From Smallanthus sonchifolius (Eukaryota > Streptophyta > Magnoliopsida > Asterales > Asteraceae), in NCBI GenBank assembly GCA_023525975.1, contig CM042038.1:3349272-3413271 (forward strand): DNA of 64,000 bases, read 5' to 3'. Each line of letters starts with the position of its first letter. The stretch's first letter is position 1. Below, piece after piece: positions 1 to 9,745 of the stretch. The notes beneath the pieces are model-generated. The model saw nothing but the letters and a program-made list of their open reading frames with translations. It searched no databases and was not told where the DNA came from. The position numbers and the translations under genes were made by a program.

Positions 1-489
1 TTTTTGAGTTATGATTTTTTTTTATTATTTTTTTTACCTTAAATAACTAGTTTTTTGGTTTTCTCATGAACATTGAGTTTTTTTATGATCCTTCCCCTAT
101 AGTACTATAGTTATATATGTCGGCTTGTTTAACTTAAGAGGATGCAAGCTTGACTTGTTAAAAACTTTATTAGATCATGTTGTAATCATATGGTTATCAT
201 ATATAAGTATATAACCTTCATTGTAACCCTAATCATTTACAATTATCAATACAGTCACATTTACATACACTTACGCTCGACTTTTTATTATTTCTTACAT
301 ATTTAATAATTTTGTTTATGGATATTATATGTAAAGCTTGAGCTTGAACCGGGTCCATTTAAGCTAGGTTCAATTTAAGGTTTTAACTTACCCAAAATCT
401 ATCGGTTTTTATCGGATAAAAAATAGATCCTCCTTAAAAAAATAGATTGGTGTTTATTCCGTTTTTACTGTTGTTGTTTTGTTCTTGTC
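1..489. other. AT-rich flank, no gene seen
   Basis: This stretch is AT-rich, with homopolymer T runs at the very start. I see no coding frame, splice pattern or terminal repeat in it. Short phrases around 330-370 resemble diffuse repeat debris, without a definable element. Confidence 0.5.
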
Positions 490-790
490 TCTAGCGACTT
501 GCCAGTTGGTTTCCTAAGGAAATCTCAGCACCTTTCACATCCAACTAACCTTTCATCAAATCTCAAACTTTTTTAGTCAAAGCACGATTACCAAACACAT
601 GCATCGTAGATTCTGACCCATCATTACATACATGACACAAAACAGACGGAACATTCATACTCTTATCTTCCAAATTCACTCTAGTTGAAAGATGATTCCC
701 CAAAACCCTCCGCTCAGCAATATTAATTTTCCGTGGAAAAACTGTCAAATATAACACATAAATTTTTTACCGTCTCAAATGATTCATATC
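490..790 (-). pseudogene. LINE remnant: zinc-binding reverse transcriptase (zf-RVT) domain
   Basis: The minus strand keeps an open stretch of about 64 codons (563-757). It reads FPRKINIAERRVLGNHLSTR, then a short linker, then VLCHVCNDGSESTMHVF. A helix beginning with FPRK followed by C-x2-C and a downstream H is the layout of the zf-RVT domain found after the reverse transcriptase in plant non-LTR retrotransposons. Only this C-terminal piece is present. No reverse transcriptase or endonuclease frame lies upstream on the minus strand, so this is a 5'-truncated or eroded LINE fragment. The family is recognised from the motif, not by a search. Confidence 0.6.
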
Positions 791-930
791 GATTTTATGA
801 ACAATATATTATAATTAGAATATTAAATCAATCCTGACCAAAATCGAAAGATTCTTTTGGTTTGTGGATTTTCACATCTTGTTTGGGTATGGGGTTCTAA
901 CTTATAAACTTGAAACCAAATGATAAGATA

Positions 931-2493
931 GAGTTAATTGCAAAAATGGCCCCTGTGGTTTGTTCGAATTGCAAATTTAGCCGCCAGGAATGAAAAAGTT
1001 CAAATATGGCCCCTGTGGTTTGGACCCGGGTTGCAAGAAAGGCCCCTGCCGTTAATTGAAGTTAAAACCTAACGGAACTTAACCCACGTGGATGGCACGT
1101 GGTTCGTTCCTCGAATCAATTTTTTTCTTAAATAACCCAAATCACTTTCCGGCCCAACTTAATACAATTGCAAAAACACCAAAACTATGCATTTTTACTA
1201 CATTTCGGCAATTTAAAAAAAAACTGCTTTTGAGTACTGCATTTACTGCAGTGTTTTCGCTTCAAATACTGCATGTTTTCACTGCAAAACTGCATTTTTT
1301 ACTGCAGTGTTTTAACTGTAAAGCAGCATTTTATTACTGCAGTGTTTTTACTGCAAAACTGTATTTTTACTGCATGTTTTGGGTCAAGGGGACATTTGTA
1401 TTACTGCACATTTTGTATTAAAAAAACTACTGCAAATTTGTATTAAAGAAACTGCAGGTTTTCTACAAACACAGTGGATGAATACATGTTTAGATTAAGT
1501 TATCAAACTACTGCAAATTTAAACAAATAGGGCTACATTACAATTGTTACAAAGTACTGCATAGGCCATCAAGCTTGTACAAAAAGTGAATCAAAATGAT
1601 TCATATCAATCTTTGAGGATCAACAACAATAACAGAAAAGATTAAAGAAGAATAGTGCCACATCTTTTAATGCTTATCCCATTCATCATTCTTGTAAGAT
1701 ACCAAAGTGTCAACCATGTGTATCTGTAACATCATAAAAACAATAGTCCCTTGTCACAAGAAGTAGACCTTTCTGCAGTGCACATCAGTATGAATAAAGA
1801 TGAAAATATGTCAAATTTTAAATGCACTTCAGTAGACCATTCTGCAGTGTAGTGAGAAAGCAAGTGCTGAAAGTAAGAAAGACTTTGATTGCTTGCAAAG
1901 AAAAGTCAAAGTTGGACTCTGAAATTGTGCACATCAGTAGACCATTCTGCAGTGTTCAGTAGACCATTAAACTTGCTCATACATTACAAATGCTACGACC
2001 AAGCCAACCAATGCAGTGACAAACAGTTACAAAGTGAAGCCTTCATTACATTAAACTTGGCTAATACATTACAAAATAAGAGCCAAAGATCAAAATGTCG
2101 CAATAAGCCTTCATTACATTAAACTTGCCCATAGGGTTCAATACAACAAAAATATTAGCCCTAATGCTAAGAACAATATAAAGATCAAAATGTTCTTCAA
2201 ACAGTTTCGTGATTAAAATCTTCGGCCTGGGTTAGCATTTGTCCACGAATATCAAAATGTTCTTCAAATAGTTTCGTGATTAAAGTGATTTATTTAAGAA
2301 AAAATTGATTCGAGGAACGAACCACGTGCCATCCACGTGGGTTAAGTTCCGTAAGGTTTTAACTTCAATTAACGGCAGGGGCCTTTGTTGCAACCCGGGT
2401 CCAAACCACAGGGGCCATATTTGCACTTTTTCATTCCTGGGGGCTAAATTTGCAATTCGAACAAACCACAGAGGCCATTTTTGCAATTAACTC
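931..2493. mobile_element. non-autonomous DNA transposon with ~210-bp terminal inverted repeats (MULE-like)
   Basis: The left arm (931 to about 1150) and right arm (about 2280-2493) are long inverted repeats of each other. They begin and end with GAGTTAATTGCAAAAATGGCC and its complement, and both contain the CACGTGG motif of the inner arm. The 1.56-kb element has no transposase frame. Its centre holds degenerate TTACTGCAGTGTTTT-like repeats (about 1225-1440) and a CAGTAGACCATTCTGCAGTG phrase repeated near 1770-1970. Long arms and a non-coding core fit a Mutator-like (MULE) derivative, but I found no clean 9-bp target duplication: the flanks GATAAGATA and GAGATATAA are only loosely alike. The superfamily is therefore inference. 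Confidence 0.65.
1225..1440. repeat. degenerate ACTGCA-rich tandem repeat inside the long-TIR element
   Basis: About nine spaced copies of TACTGCA or ACTGCAGTGTTTT occur with irregular spacing of 15-35 bases. They lie just inside the left arm of the element. The same word recurs more sparsely to about 1960. Such subterminal short repeats are typical of non-autonomous transposons. A protein-binding role is only a guess. Confidence 0.5.
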
Positions 2494-3860
2494 GAGATAT
2501 AAAATTATAAAGTTCATATCGAGATCAAATCTGCACTCCGAGCATAGTCTATTAGGCAAATGTTTCCGGGTAACGTTGGTGTCTTATTTGTGAGTTTAAA
2601 TTTTCCCCAATAAAACGACGATATGATTTTGAATAAAATAATCACCGACCAATTTGAAACATGACCCAGGTCTCAAAATTTGACAAATTTCTTGACGTTG
2701 GATGGCGTATTAACAAGCCCATGACTCGATACATTTGGATTTTTTTAATCACGAATTGGAAATACAATTGATTTTTATTATTTCTTTATCAATTGATGAA
2801 AATTTTCAGTAAATATTAGATAGTAATTATAAATAGGATTTAAAAGTATTTTAAATAACTTCAGTTAAGATAATTACGTTTTATTATAATAAATTTGAGT
2901 TCAAAATAATAAAATTAGAAGTTGTGTATGTTTTACAAAACTACATTGAGCGGGAGGTAGAGGTAATGGTGAAACTTGTTGTTTTTATTTATATAGAATT
3001 TATTTATATAGAAGTGTTACAGAAAATATTTGTCAACTAAAGATATTAAAGCAATTGGACTTCTCACAGAGCCGGTCCTAAGAATTCTTAAAATGTTTTG
3101 GGCCCGAGACATGTAAAAAAATCAGACCCTATAGTATAAACTCAATAATCATATATAAAAAAAGATAATATGAGAATTCTCCGATCATCGCTCTTCTTTC
3201 GTTCTTTTGAAATTGAGAATCAATTTACTGATTGTCGGTTCGCGTCTATTGGTTTGGGAGTTCGGCGGTTGAAAAAACAAGAGAGTGGACTAAAATTGTT
3301 AACCCTAGCAAACCACAGGGACGAAATCTGCAGTTTACTTAATAAAAAATAGGAGAAAAGACAAAAATACCCCTCACGTGAGGGGCATGTGGGGGAGAAC
3401 TAACGGAACTTTGGACAAACGTCAGGAGTAGGGATGGTAAGTGTTAAGAATTTAAATGTTAGGGGCGCAGACTGTTAAGAGTGCACTGAAACTGTTAAAA
3501 CTAACAAAAATTAGGGACATGTTAAATAAAGAGTTTGATTCACATGATAAAATCGGTTCAAGATTAGGCTTTCTAAAAACTACTCTTTAATCCTAGTGAA
3601 AAATTAATACTCTAAAATTTCTCATTCTAATATTAAATGCTAATTGTAGTTATAATAATATGGCAATTTGAAGATAGGCATTGGTAAGAGTTAAGAATTG
3701 AAGTCCAAAGATGAAAAAAGAGGTGAGGATTTGTGTCTTTTTTGGGTAAAATATAAAAAAGATGTATTGAATTGGATCCCAGTGAGATCACACATCACAC
3801 TTGACGGGAGGAAAGATGTCTTTCTGTACCTTAAATACAATGAACCTCAACTATAACCAT
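2494..3860. other. intergenic, repeat debris
   Basis: No gene is visible. At 3070-3130 a GAGCCGGTCC...GGGCCCGAGAC phrase looks like the end of a DNA-transposon copy. At 3300-3420 a fragment related to other CCACAGGGACGAAA repeats of the window precedes a perfect 16-base palindrome (3370-3385) centred on CACGTG. The short frame at 3170-3352 has no recognisable domain. Confidence 0.45.
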
Positions 3861-3865
3861 GAAAA

Positions 3866-4088
3866 TGTTGGATAATTGGATCAAACTCGAATAATAAATC
3901 ACCGACAATATTGATCACAAAGATCGACTCCTTTTTATTAATATCAAAGACCACTCTTTACAATGAATCCTAACCATCTATTTATAATAAAACTATACCA
4001 ATCCTAACCAAACTCAAACTTACTCTAATACGAACCCATTCAAACAATTAATAAACTAATAATAATAACTATCAAGATTATCCCTTTA
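3866..4088 (-). repeat. 3' LTR of the TR-GAG element
   Basis: This 223-bp direct repeat is identical by eye to 5789-6011. On the element's strand it begins TAAAGGGATAATC and ends GATCCAATTATCCAACA. The polypurine tract abuts it at 4089-4100, which fixes it as the 3' LTR. Confidence 0.92.
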
Positions 4089-4125
4089 TTCTCCCCCTTA
4101 ATCTTGATATGGACCCACTACCTCA

Positions 4126-5118
4126 TCAAAACAATGTTGGCTCGTTATCTTCTTGGGTTAAGTTAGCCACTTTCGCCTTTTCATTCAAATCATGACACTC
4201 ATATGCAAAATGTCCGGTTCTTCCACACTCATAACATCTTAAGTTTCGTTTGAAATTTCCTCGACCATAACCTCTTCCACGTCCAACTCCTCTTCCTCGA
4301 CCACGAAATTCACGACCCTCGTCCTTGGAACTTTCTTGATTATCACCTTCATCATCTTGCGTATTTTCTATACGAGATCCATTATCTCGTCCTTGGTTAT
4401 GGTAGCCACGATTACGACCACCATACCGATTGCTACCACTAGTTTGTTTCCCACGGTTGTCCGACCGAGACAATAACAATTTATTTTGATTCTCATTCGA
4501 CCCTTCTTGGCCGTTTATCCTTTCTTCAAATGCCTTTAACCTTCCTATGGCCTCCTCGAATGGCATAGTCTCAAGATCTGCAAATTGTTCAATAGATGCC
4601 ACAATTGGCATAAACTTTCCCGGAACAGAATTAAGGAGTTTCCTTACCACGACCTCTTCTTCAATGGTTGACCCGAGACCTTTAAACTTTGCTACAATAC
4701 TTGTAATCTTCCCAGCAAACACATCAAGAGATTCACCATCACCCATTTGCAATTTCTCTAAATCGCTTCTAAGTGTTTGAAGTCGTGCCTTTTGCACCCG
4801 ATCAGCTCCAAGAAAACGAACCCGTATCGACTCCCAAACATCTTTTGCATCCTTATGTTTCGCCACCTGTAATAGGATGCCTTCGGGTAGGGATTGGAAA
4901 ATAAAAGCTCTTGCGGTCATGTTTTTCTTCAGTTCAACTGCACCACCCGTCACTGGATCAATAGCCTCCCAAATTCCATTAGCTTGCAAGATCGACTCTA
5001 CCATAATGGCCCAAGTTGTGTAGTTGGCGGTTGTTAACTTAGGGCATTGAAGAGAGATGCTCGATTGTTCTCTCAATGGTACTATAGCACCGACAGTGTT
5101 TCCTTGTCCTTCAGACAT
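4126..5118 (-). CDS. gag: Copia-type Gag (UBN2-like) with CCHC zinc knuckle
   Basis: This is an intact 330-residue frame. The N-terminal half (about residues 20-220) has the plant Copia Gag pattern: a NYTTWAIMVESIL start, then KDAKDVWESIRVRFLG and LQTLRSDLEKLQMGDGESLD, matching the DUF4219/UBN2 gag-polypeptide family. A long basic, Gly/Arg-rich stretch (about 235-290) precedes one zinc knuckle, CYECGRTGHFAYEC (residues 295-308, C-x2-C-x4-H-x4-C). The protein should form particles and package the RNA. It ends 22 residues after the knuckle with a normal stop, where an autonomous element would continue into protease. The start ATG at 5118 is the first in frame after the repeat-rich leader. The frame is undamaged, which fits a young insertion. 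Confidence 0.9.
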   Translation of the reverse strand: MSEGQGNTVGAIVPLREQSSISLQCPKLTTANYTTWAIMVESILQANGIWEAIDPVTGGAVELKKNMTARAFIFQSLPEGILLQVAKHKDAKDVWESIRVRFLGADRVQKARLQTLRSDLEKLQMGDGESLDVFAGKITSIVAKFKGLGSTIEEEVVVRKLLNSVPGKFMPIVASIEQFADLETMPFEEAIGRLKAFEERINGQEGSNENQNKLLLSRSDNRGKQTSGSNRYGGRNRGYHNQGRDNGSRIENTQDDEGDNQESSKDEGREFRGRGRGVGRGRGYGRGNFKRNLRCYECGRTGHFAYECHDLNEKAKVANLTQEDNEPTLF

Positions 5119-5144
5119 ACTAAACGATTCACACAGAATCTCAC

Positions 5145-5375
5145 AATTTTTCGGTCACACAGACCTCCGATCACACAGATCTCTCTTCTTTGATCACACA
5201 GATCTCTTCTACTTAGTTCACACAGAACTTATTCCCTTGGCTCACACAGAACTCCTTCTCTTGGCTCACACATAACTCGATCTTCTTGGCTCACACAGAA
5301 CTTCTCTTTCCTGGCTCACACAGAACCTCTCCTTGGTCTCGATCTTTGGCTCACTCAGAACCCTGGCTCACGCAA
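5145..5375. repeat. minisatellite in the TR-GAG leader
   Basis: Roughly ten degenerate copies of a GGCTCACACAGAAC-type unit (variants GATCACACAGATCTC, TTCACACAGAAC) follow each other at 15-30 base intervals, directly upstream of the gag start on the minus strand. They lie in the transcribed 5' leader between primer-binding site and gag. A role in packaging or dimerisation is speculation. Confidence 0.75.
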
Positions 5376-5774
5376 AACCTCTTTTGATTTCAGTCGTATC
5401 ACACAATCCGATTTAGTTGCCTTTCACCTTCTTGGTTGTGTGCTTCTGTTAATTTTCCTAACTCGTGCTTTCTTGGAATTTCTCGTCACAAGCTTGCTTC
5501 TAAATTTCTAATTAATTCACGAACGCCGCCTCCTACTTCAATTTAGTTGTATGCTTGCTTCACCAACTTACCTACTTTCTTGAATTAATGTCCATGCATG
5601 AAAAAAAATTTCTTTCGATGCAGTCAACAGCGTCGGCCAAAAGAGGTGCTAGGCTGCCTCCTTTCAGTTTCTTCCTTTTCTCCTTCTATCGTCCCTTCTT
5701 TTTCTTCGTCAATTTTTTCTTAGCCCAGAGCCAAAAGTCTACTCCTCTTGAAAACCGACTCTCAAATTGTCTTA

Positions 5775-5786
5775 GCTCTGATACCA
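5775..5786 (-). other. primer-binding site of the TR-GAG element
   Basis: TGGTATCAGAGC on the minus strand begins two bases after the end of the 5' LTR. This 12-mer is complementary to the 3' end of initiator tRNA-Met without the CCA-proximal mismatch, the usual primer of plant Copia elements. Confidence 0.88.
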
Positions 5787-5788
5787 AT

Positions 5789-6011
5789 TGTTGGATAATT
5801 GGATCAAACTCGAATAATAAATCACCGACAATATTGATCACAAAGATCGACTCCTTTTTATTAATATCAAAGACCACTCTTTACAATGAATCCTAACCAT
5901 CTATTTATAATAAAACTATACCAATCCTAACCAAACTCAAACTTACTCTAATACGAACCCATTCAAACAATTAATAAACTAATAATAATAACTATCAAGA
6001 TTATCCCTTTA
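5789..6011 (-). repeat. 5' LTR of the TR-GAG element
   Basis: This is the second copy of the 223-bp repeat. It is 5' because the primer-binding site follows it on the minus strand. The 5-bp duplication GAAAA (6012-6016) lies just outside. Confidence 0.92.
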
Positions 6012-6016
6012 GAAAA

Positions 6017-6855
6017 TCAAACATTACATTCAAAATTGTCACGTGAAACATGAACACAAATCTAATGGATGATAAACTTTATTGAGCTTTAATTAGGGTT
6101 GAACTTCAATGCTGATTTATACTCAGAATTAATTGTGTCAAAGGATTTAGGGTTTGTATGTGTTCAAGTTAATCACCAACCCGTTTAACTCGTTTATTAC
6201 CTTGAATTAATACATGTTTACAAATTGATTACAACGTGATGCCTATTCACAACTTGTCAAACATTTGACTCGTTTAAACTTTAGATAAATCGATTAAGCG
6301 ACACATATTCAAGTTTCCGGCATGATTAAATATATTTGTTGTGTTCGAGTTCAATAATTTAATCCGTTAACATAATACTATTGCATACGATTGGCCGTAC
6401 TTAAACCAAAACAATTATAATTAGATGTTAACTGTGATATGGATGGATTAGTTTTCTGTATTTGGTCGAAGCAAAATCTGACAACGAAATTATATGAAAA
6501 AAAAGTCTTCAAATTTTAAATTTCTTTACTGTTTTGTAAGGATATTATAGTTGTAATTTCCTGTTTTGTATAAATGAAACGTTTCATGTGGAGTGTGGAT
6601 ATTAATGCACCATGCAGCGACTTACTATTTTATATACATATATATTTTTTGAAATTTAAACATTATTTTATATTTACAAACACCGAGATCGCACACATTA
6701 CAGAAACGAAATAAAAAATAAAAATAAAAATAAAAATAAAAATAAAAATAAAAAGATGTCCATATTAAATACTTCGCCCCATAATTTCAGCCAATTGTCA
6801 TACCCCATATTTACACTTACCACCCACCCTCATCTCTCCTCCCACTCACATCACA
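6017..6855 (+). promoter_or_regulatory. upstream region of the aspartic protease gene
   Basis: There is no coding frame between the retroelement and the protease. The stretch is AT-rich. A TATATACATATATA run lies near 6630-6648, more than 200 bases from the ATG, and a (TAAAA)n microsatellite lies at 6711-6754. Immediately before the ATG (6800-6855) the leader is C/T-rich (CACCCACCCTCATCTCTCC), a common plant 5'-UTR texture. I cannot fix a core promoter. Confidence 0.35.
6711..6754. repeat. (TAAAA)n microsatellite
   Basis: About nine copies of a five-base AAAAT/TAAAA unit lie some 100 bases upstream of the protease ATG. It is a simple repeat, likely polymorphic in length. Confidence 0.9.
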
Positions 6856-8202
6856 ATGCCCCTTATTATTATTATCATCATCATACTCCTTACATTTACT
6901 CACATCTGCCACTCCGCCACCGTTAACTCCGGCACCTACCCTTTCCTCCGCCTCCCACTCCTCCACATCAACCCTCTCCAATCCCCCAACCAAGCCTTCT
7001 CCGCCGACTCTGCCCGCCTCTCCGCCCTCCTCTCCTCCCTCCACCGCAAACCCAACCTCCCCCTCTCCTCCGGCGCCTACGCCGGCGCCGGACAGTACTT
7101 CGTCACCCTCCACCTCGGCACCCCACCCCAACCCCTCCTCCTCATTGCTGACACCGGCTCCGATCTCATCTGGGTCACTTGCTCCGCCTGCCGGAACAAC
7201 TGCTCCGCCACCCGCCCACCGCATTCCGCCTTTCTTGCCCGCCACTCCTCCTCTTACTGCCTACACCACTGTTTCGACCCGGCGTGTCAATTCGTCCCAC
7301 CCCCACGCCCCACCCCGCGGTGTAACCACACGCACCTACATTCCCCATGCCGCTACGAATACTCGTACGCAGACGGGTCGATAACGAACGGGTTCTTTGC
7401 AAAGGAGACGACGTCGTTTAATTCATCCACCGGCCAGTTACTACAACACGACAGTTTAGCATTCGGGTGCGGGTTTAAAATTTCCGGCCCGAGTGTTTCG
7501 GGCCCCGGTTTTCGCGGTGCCCAAGGAGTAATGGGCTTGGGCCGTGGGCCCATTTCATTTGTAACACAACTCGGCCACCGGTTCGGTAACAAATTCTCCT
7601 ACTGCCTCAAAGACTACACCATCGTCCCGCCGCCGACGAGTTACCTCCTCATCGGCACCGGCCCCGGCATTTCAAGAATCCGGTACACCCCGTTGCAAAC
7701 AAGCCCGTTATCGTCTCCGTTTTACTACATTGGTATCCAAAGTGTCTACGTGGATGATGTGAAATTACGTATAAGCCCTTCGGTTTGGAGTATCGATAAA
7801 TTAGGAAACGGTGGGACCATTGTTGACTCTGGTACGACTTTGACTTTCCTCCCGAAAAACGCCTACCGCCGTGTCCTCGCCGCGTTCCAGCGGCGCGTGA
7901 ATCTCCCAACCCCGGAGGGCTCGCCTCCGAACTTTGATCTTTGTTTCAATGTCTCCGGAGTTGAAAACCCGAGTGTTCCCAGACTGAGTTTCAAACTCGT
8001 CGGCGACTCCGTCTTCTCGCCGCCGGTGGGGAATTACTTTATTGACACGGCGGAGGATGTGAAATGCATTGCGTTACAGCCGGTGACGTCGCCGGGTGGG
8101 TTTTCGGTGATCGGAAATTTGATGCAGCAGGGGTTTTTGTTTGAATTTGATATCGGGAGATCGCGATTAGGGTTTTCCCAGTCGGGATGTTCTAAACCTT
8201 GA
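6856..8202 (+). CDS. secreted aspartic protease, nepenthesin-like A1 family (At3g25700-like)
   Basis: This intronless 448-residue frame encodes a plant atypical aspartic protease. Residues 1-20 form a signal peptide with a polyisoleucine core encoded by an ATT/ATC microsatellite. The first catalytic motif, DTGSDLIWVTC, is near residue 99, and a cysteine-rich nepenthesin-type insert follows (CSACRNNC, later HHCFDPACQF). The second catalytic motif, VDSGTTLTFLP, lies near residue 323. A GVMGLGRGPISF block and the terminal SVIGNLMQQGFLFEFD stretch are typical of the family. Both catalytic aspartates and the length are normal, so the enzyme should be active in the secretory path or cell wall. From memory it most resembles Arabidopsis At3g25700. 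The 5' half uses GC-rich codons (many CTC, TCC), unlike its AT-rich surroundings. A bHLH gene of the At3g25710 type follows downstream. Confidence 0.93.
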   Translation: MPLIIIIIIILLTFTHICHSATVNSGTYPFLRLPLLHINPLQSPNQAFSADSARLSALLSSLHRKPNLPLSSGAYAGAGQYFVTLHLGTPPQPLLLIADTGSDLIWVTCSACRNNCSATRPPHSAFLARHSSSYCLHHCFDPACQFVPPPRPTPRCNHTHLHSPCRYEYSYADGSITNGFFAKETTSFNSSTGQLLQHDSLAFGCGFKISGPSVSGPGFRGAQGVMGLGRGPISFVTQLGHRFGNKFSYCLKDYTIVPPPTSYLLIGTGPGISRIRYTPLQTSPLSSPFYYIGIQSVYVDDVKLRISPSVWSIDKLGNGGTIVDSGTTLTFLPKNAYRRVLAAFQRRVNLPTPEGSPPNFDLCFNVSGVENPSVPRLSFKLVGDSVFSPPVGNYFIDTAEDVKCIALQPVTSPGGFSVIGNLMQQGFLFEFDIGRSRLGFSQSGCSKP

Positions 8203-8473
8203 TTCCGGCGAGTGGAGGGGTTTGGGATTTTGTGTAGTAATATAAATTGATATTTTATATTTTTGTGATTGGAATCGGATTATTTTGAATTTATATTTAT
8301 ATTTATTTATTTAATAACGAAGGAAGTCTGGTGGAATGAAATGGATCTTAAGCATGTGATGTATTTTTGTCCATATAAATTCAACACAAAACAAACCAAG
8401 AAAATGAGCGATGATTTAAGCTGCTTTTTGCTGTTGTCGGCTTTCTCATTCGACCTTTCACGTGATCTCATCA

Positions 8474-8511
<38 letters not shown>

Positions 8512-8589
8512 TTATCTTTCAAACTTTTCATCAGTTACGATAATGCATGAAATCATATTTTGTATCTTTTACTTTTGCAATTGTATGTT
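8203..8589 (+). other. 3' flank of the protease gene with (ATT)n microsatellite
   Basis: The 3' UTR and terminator presumably lie here. TAATATAAATTG near 8238 and an AT-rich stretch follow the stop. A (CAT)n/(ATT)n microsatellite occupies about 8468-8512. Short frames across it are only repeat translations. Confidence 0.5.
8468..8512. repeat. (ATT)n microsatellite
   Basis: This is a trinucleotide run of about fifteen units, CATCATCATTATTATT..., in the protease 3' flank. Confidence 0.9.
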
Positions 8590-9235
8590 TTTTTACAAAA
8601 GAAATTTTTTATTAAAAGCAACACCCCACACAGACAGAACAATACAACAACAGCAGGGGCAAAGCTCTACAGCCATGAGAGAAAGAAAAAAAAAATAAAA
8701 CTAGGAGCAAAAAAACAGAAGGGAATCTGATTACAACGAAATTAAATCCAATCCAATCCAATCTGTCTAATGGAGATTCTTATTCTTTAATCGATTTTTG
8801 AGTAAAAGAAACCCGAGCGACTTTATATCTTCGATAATTTTTTCCACCTTGATAGTTATATTTGAGAATTGAAATTATTTCTAGCCTTCCAAATACATTA
8901 AAAAGATATTAATATAATGCCATGAAGTATGTCTTTTTTGCATGTGTTAATTTGGACCGTCATGTAAAGCTCCAATAGGTCTTTAACCAAGAAGGCAAAG
9001 ATTTGTTGAGACTTGCACCATCTGAGACATGTAGCCAAATCACAGAAGCCACGAGACAAGAGGTGAAAAGATGGATCAGGGTTTCCGGCACTTCTTTACA
9101 GAGGGGACATAATAGCGATGGAACTGGCTGGGACTTACCTTTTATTTAACGCTTTCGAAGTTGGATACGGTCCATTTTAGATCTCCACCAAAAAAATGGT
9201 GCATTTAGTTGCAATCCATTTTTATTAATAATTTC
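8590..9235 (-). pseudogene. LINE 3' remnant with zf-RVT domain
   Basis: On the minus strand, near 9215-8950, the translation reads FFWWRSKMDRIQLRKR, an in-frame stop, then LLCPLCKEVPETLIHLFTSC and VIWLHVSD. This is the end of a plant LINE reverse transcriptase protein: a W-R helix, then C-x2-C and H-x4-C. Frames are interrupted by stops and the rest of the protein is absent. It is related in kind to the fragment at 490-790, but the two sequences differ clearly, so they come from different LINE families. Confidence 0.72.
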
Positions 9236-9549
9236 TTTTAGACGGTTTGACTAAACGTTGTACATAGGGTTTCGTGACGAATCCTTTTCAAACATTCAAT
9301 AATACAATGTATTTGATATGTTTTATCATTATTTCACATGATCGTGATAACGTGATTAAATATTATTGGGGTCGGTGATCCGAGGAAAATCCTTTAAAAT
9401 ATCAATATTTGAGGAGATTATGAGTTTAAATTACACACCTAGAGAAATAAAATATTTATTAAAAAAAAACTACCTTATCAAAGATAATATGATATTTATA
9501 ATCCATAAACGGGAGAAGTCCATTTCGGTTTTCTTTGTGAAGATAAATG
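9236..9549. other. AT-rich stretch preceding the plastid-type tRNA copy
   Basis: A frame of 88 codons (9366-9632) runs through here into the tRNA copy. It has no domain I recognise and its lysine/isoleucine richness just reflects AT-rich DNA. It may be part of the same organelle-derived insert as the tRNA, but I could not match it to a plastid locus from memory. Confidence 0.35.
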
Positions 9550-9621
9550 ACCTACTTAACTCTGCGGTTAGAGCATTCCTTTATACGACGGGAGTCATTG
9601 GTTCAAATCCAATAATAGATA
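9550..9621 (+). pseudogene. trnM-CAU: plastid-type tRNA-Met(CAU) pseudogene (nuclear plastid DNA)
   Basis: The 72 bases from ACCTACTTAACTCTGCGGTTAGAGC to CAAATCCAATAATAGATA closely match the plastid elongator tRNA-Met gene. A box, D-arm and T-arm with GGTTCAAATCC can be read. The anticodon loop reads CTTTATACG where the plastid gene has CTTTCATACG, so the C of the CAU anticodon is lost. Both acceptor-stem strands carry G-to-A type changes. It is therefore a decayed nuclear copy. The bases just downstream (AACTTATTAGATACC) also look plastid-like, so the inserted piece is probably longer than the tRNA. Confidence 0.75.
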
Positions 9622-9745
9622 GAACTTATTAGATACCTCAAAGAATCAATTAGCGATAGCTTGCCTTCACGAAATCTTTTTTTGTTTCAAGTGGAATCTG
9701 ATATGACATTGTTGTGACAGTGTAAACTTTTAAGATGTACGGAGT

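Larger units (their letters stand above)
3866..6011 (-). mobile_element. complete TR-GAG-type LTR retrotransposon (gag only), 2146 bp
   Basis: Two 223-bp direct repeats (3866-4088 and 5789-6011) flank the element, and a 5-bp duplication GAAAA sits outside both ends (3861-3865 and 6012-6016). On the minus strand the order is 5' LTR, primer-binding site TGGTATCAGAGC (5775-5786, complementary to the 3' part of initiator tRNA-Met as in many plant retroelements), a 650-base leader, a gag gene, a polypurine tract TAAGGGGGAGAA (4089-4100), and the 3' LTR. There is no protease, integrase, reverse transcriptase or RNase H, and no room for one. Gag-only elements of this build are known in plants as TR-GAG. 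The LTRs appear identical base for base, so insertion is recent. The LTR starts with TA instead of TG on the coding strand. Mobility would need enzymes from an autonomous Copia relative. Confidence 0.9.

Noticed and set aside
1889..2122. A coding gene inside the long-TIR element
   Set aside because: The frame is built from repeated CAGTAGACCATTCTGCAG phrases and shows no domain.
4126..5118. A full Copia element with pol
   Set aside because: The gag ends in a normal stop, the polypurine tract lies 26 bases after it, and no pol motif exists between the LTRs.
6817..7909. Glycine/valine-rich minus-strand and shifted frames over the protease gene
   Set aside because: They are shadows of the GC-rich protease coding sequence.
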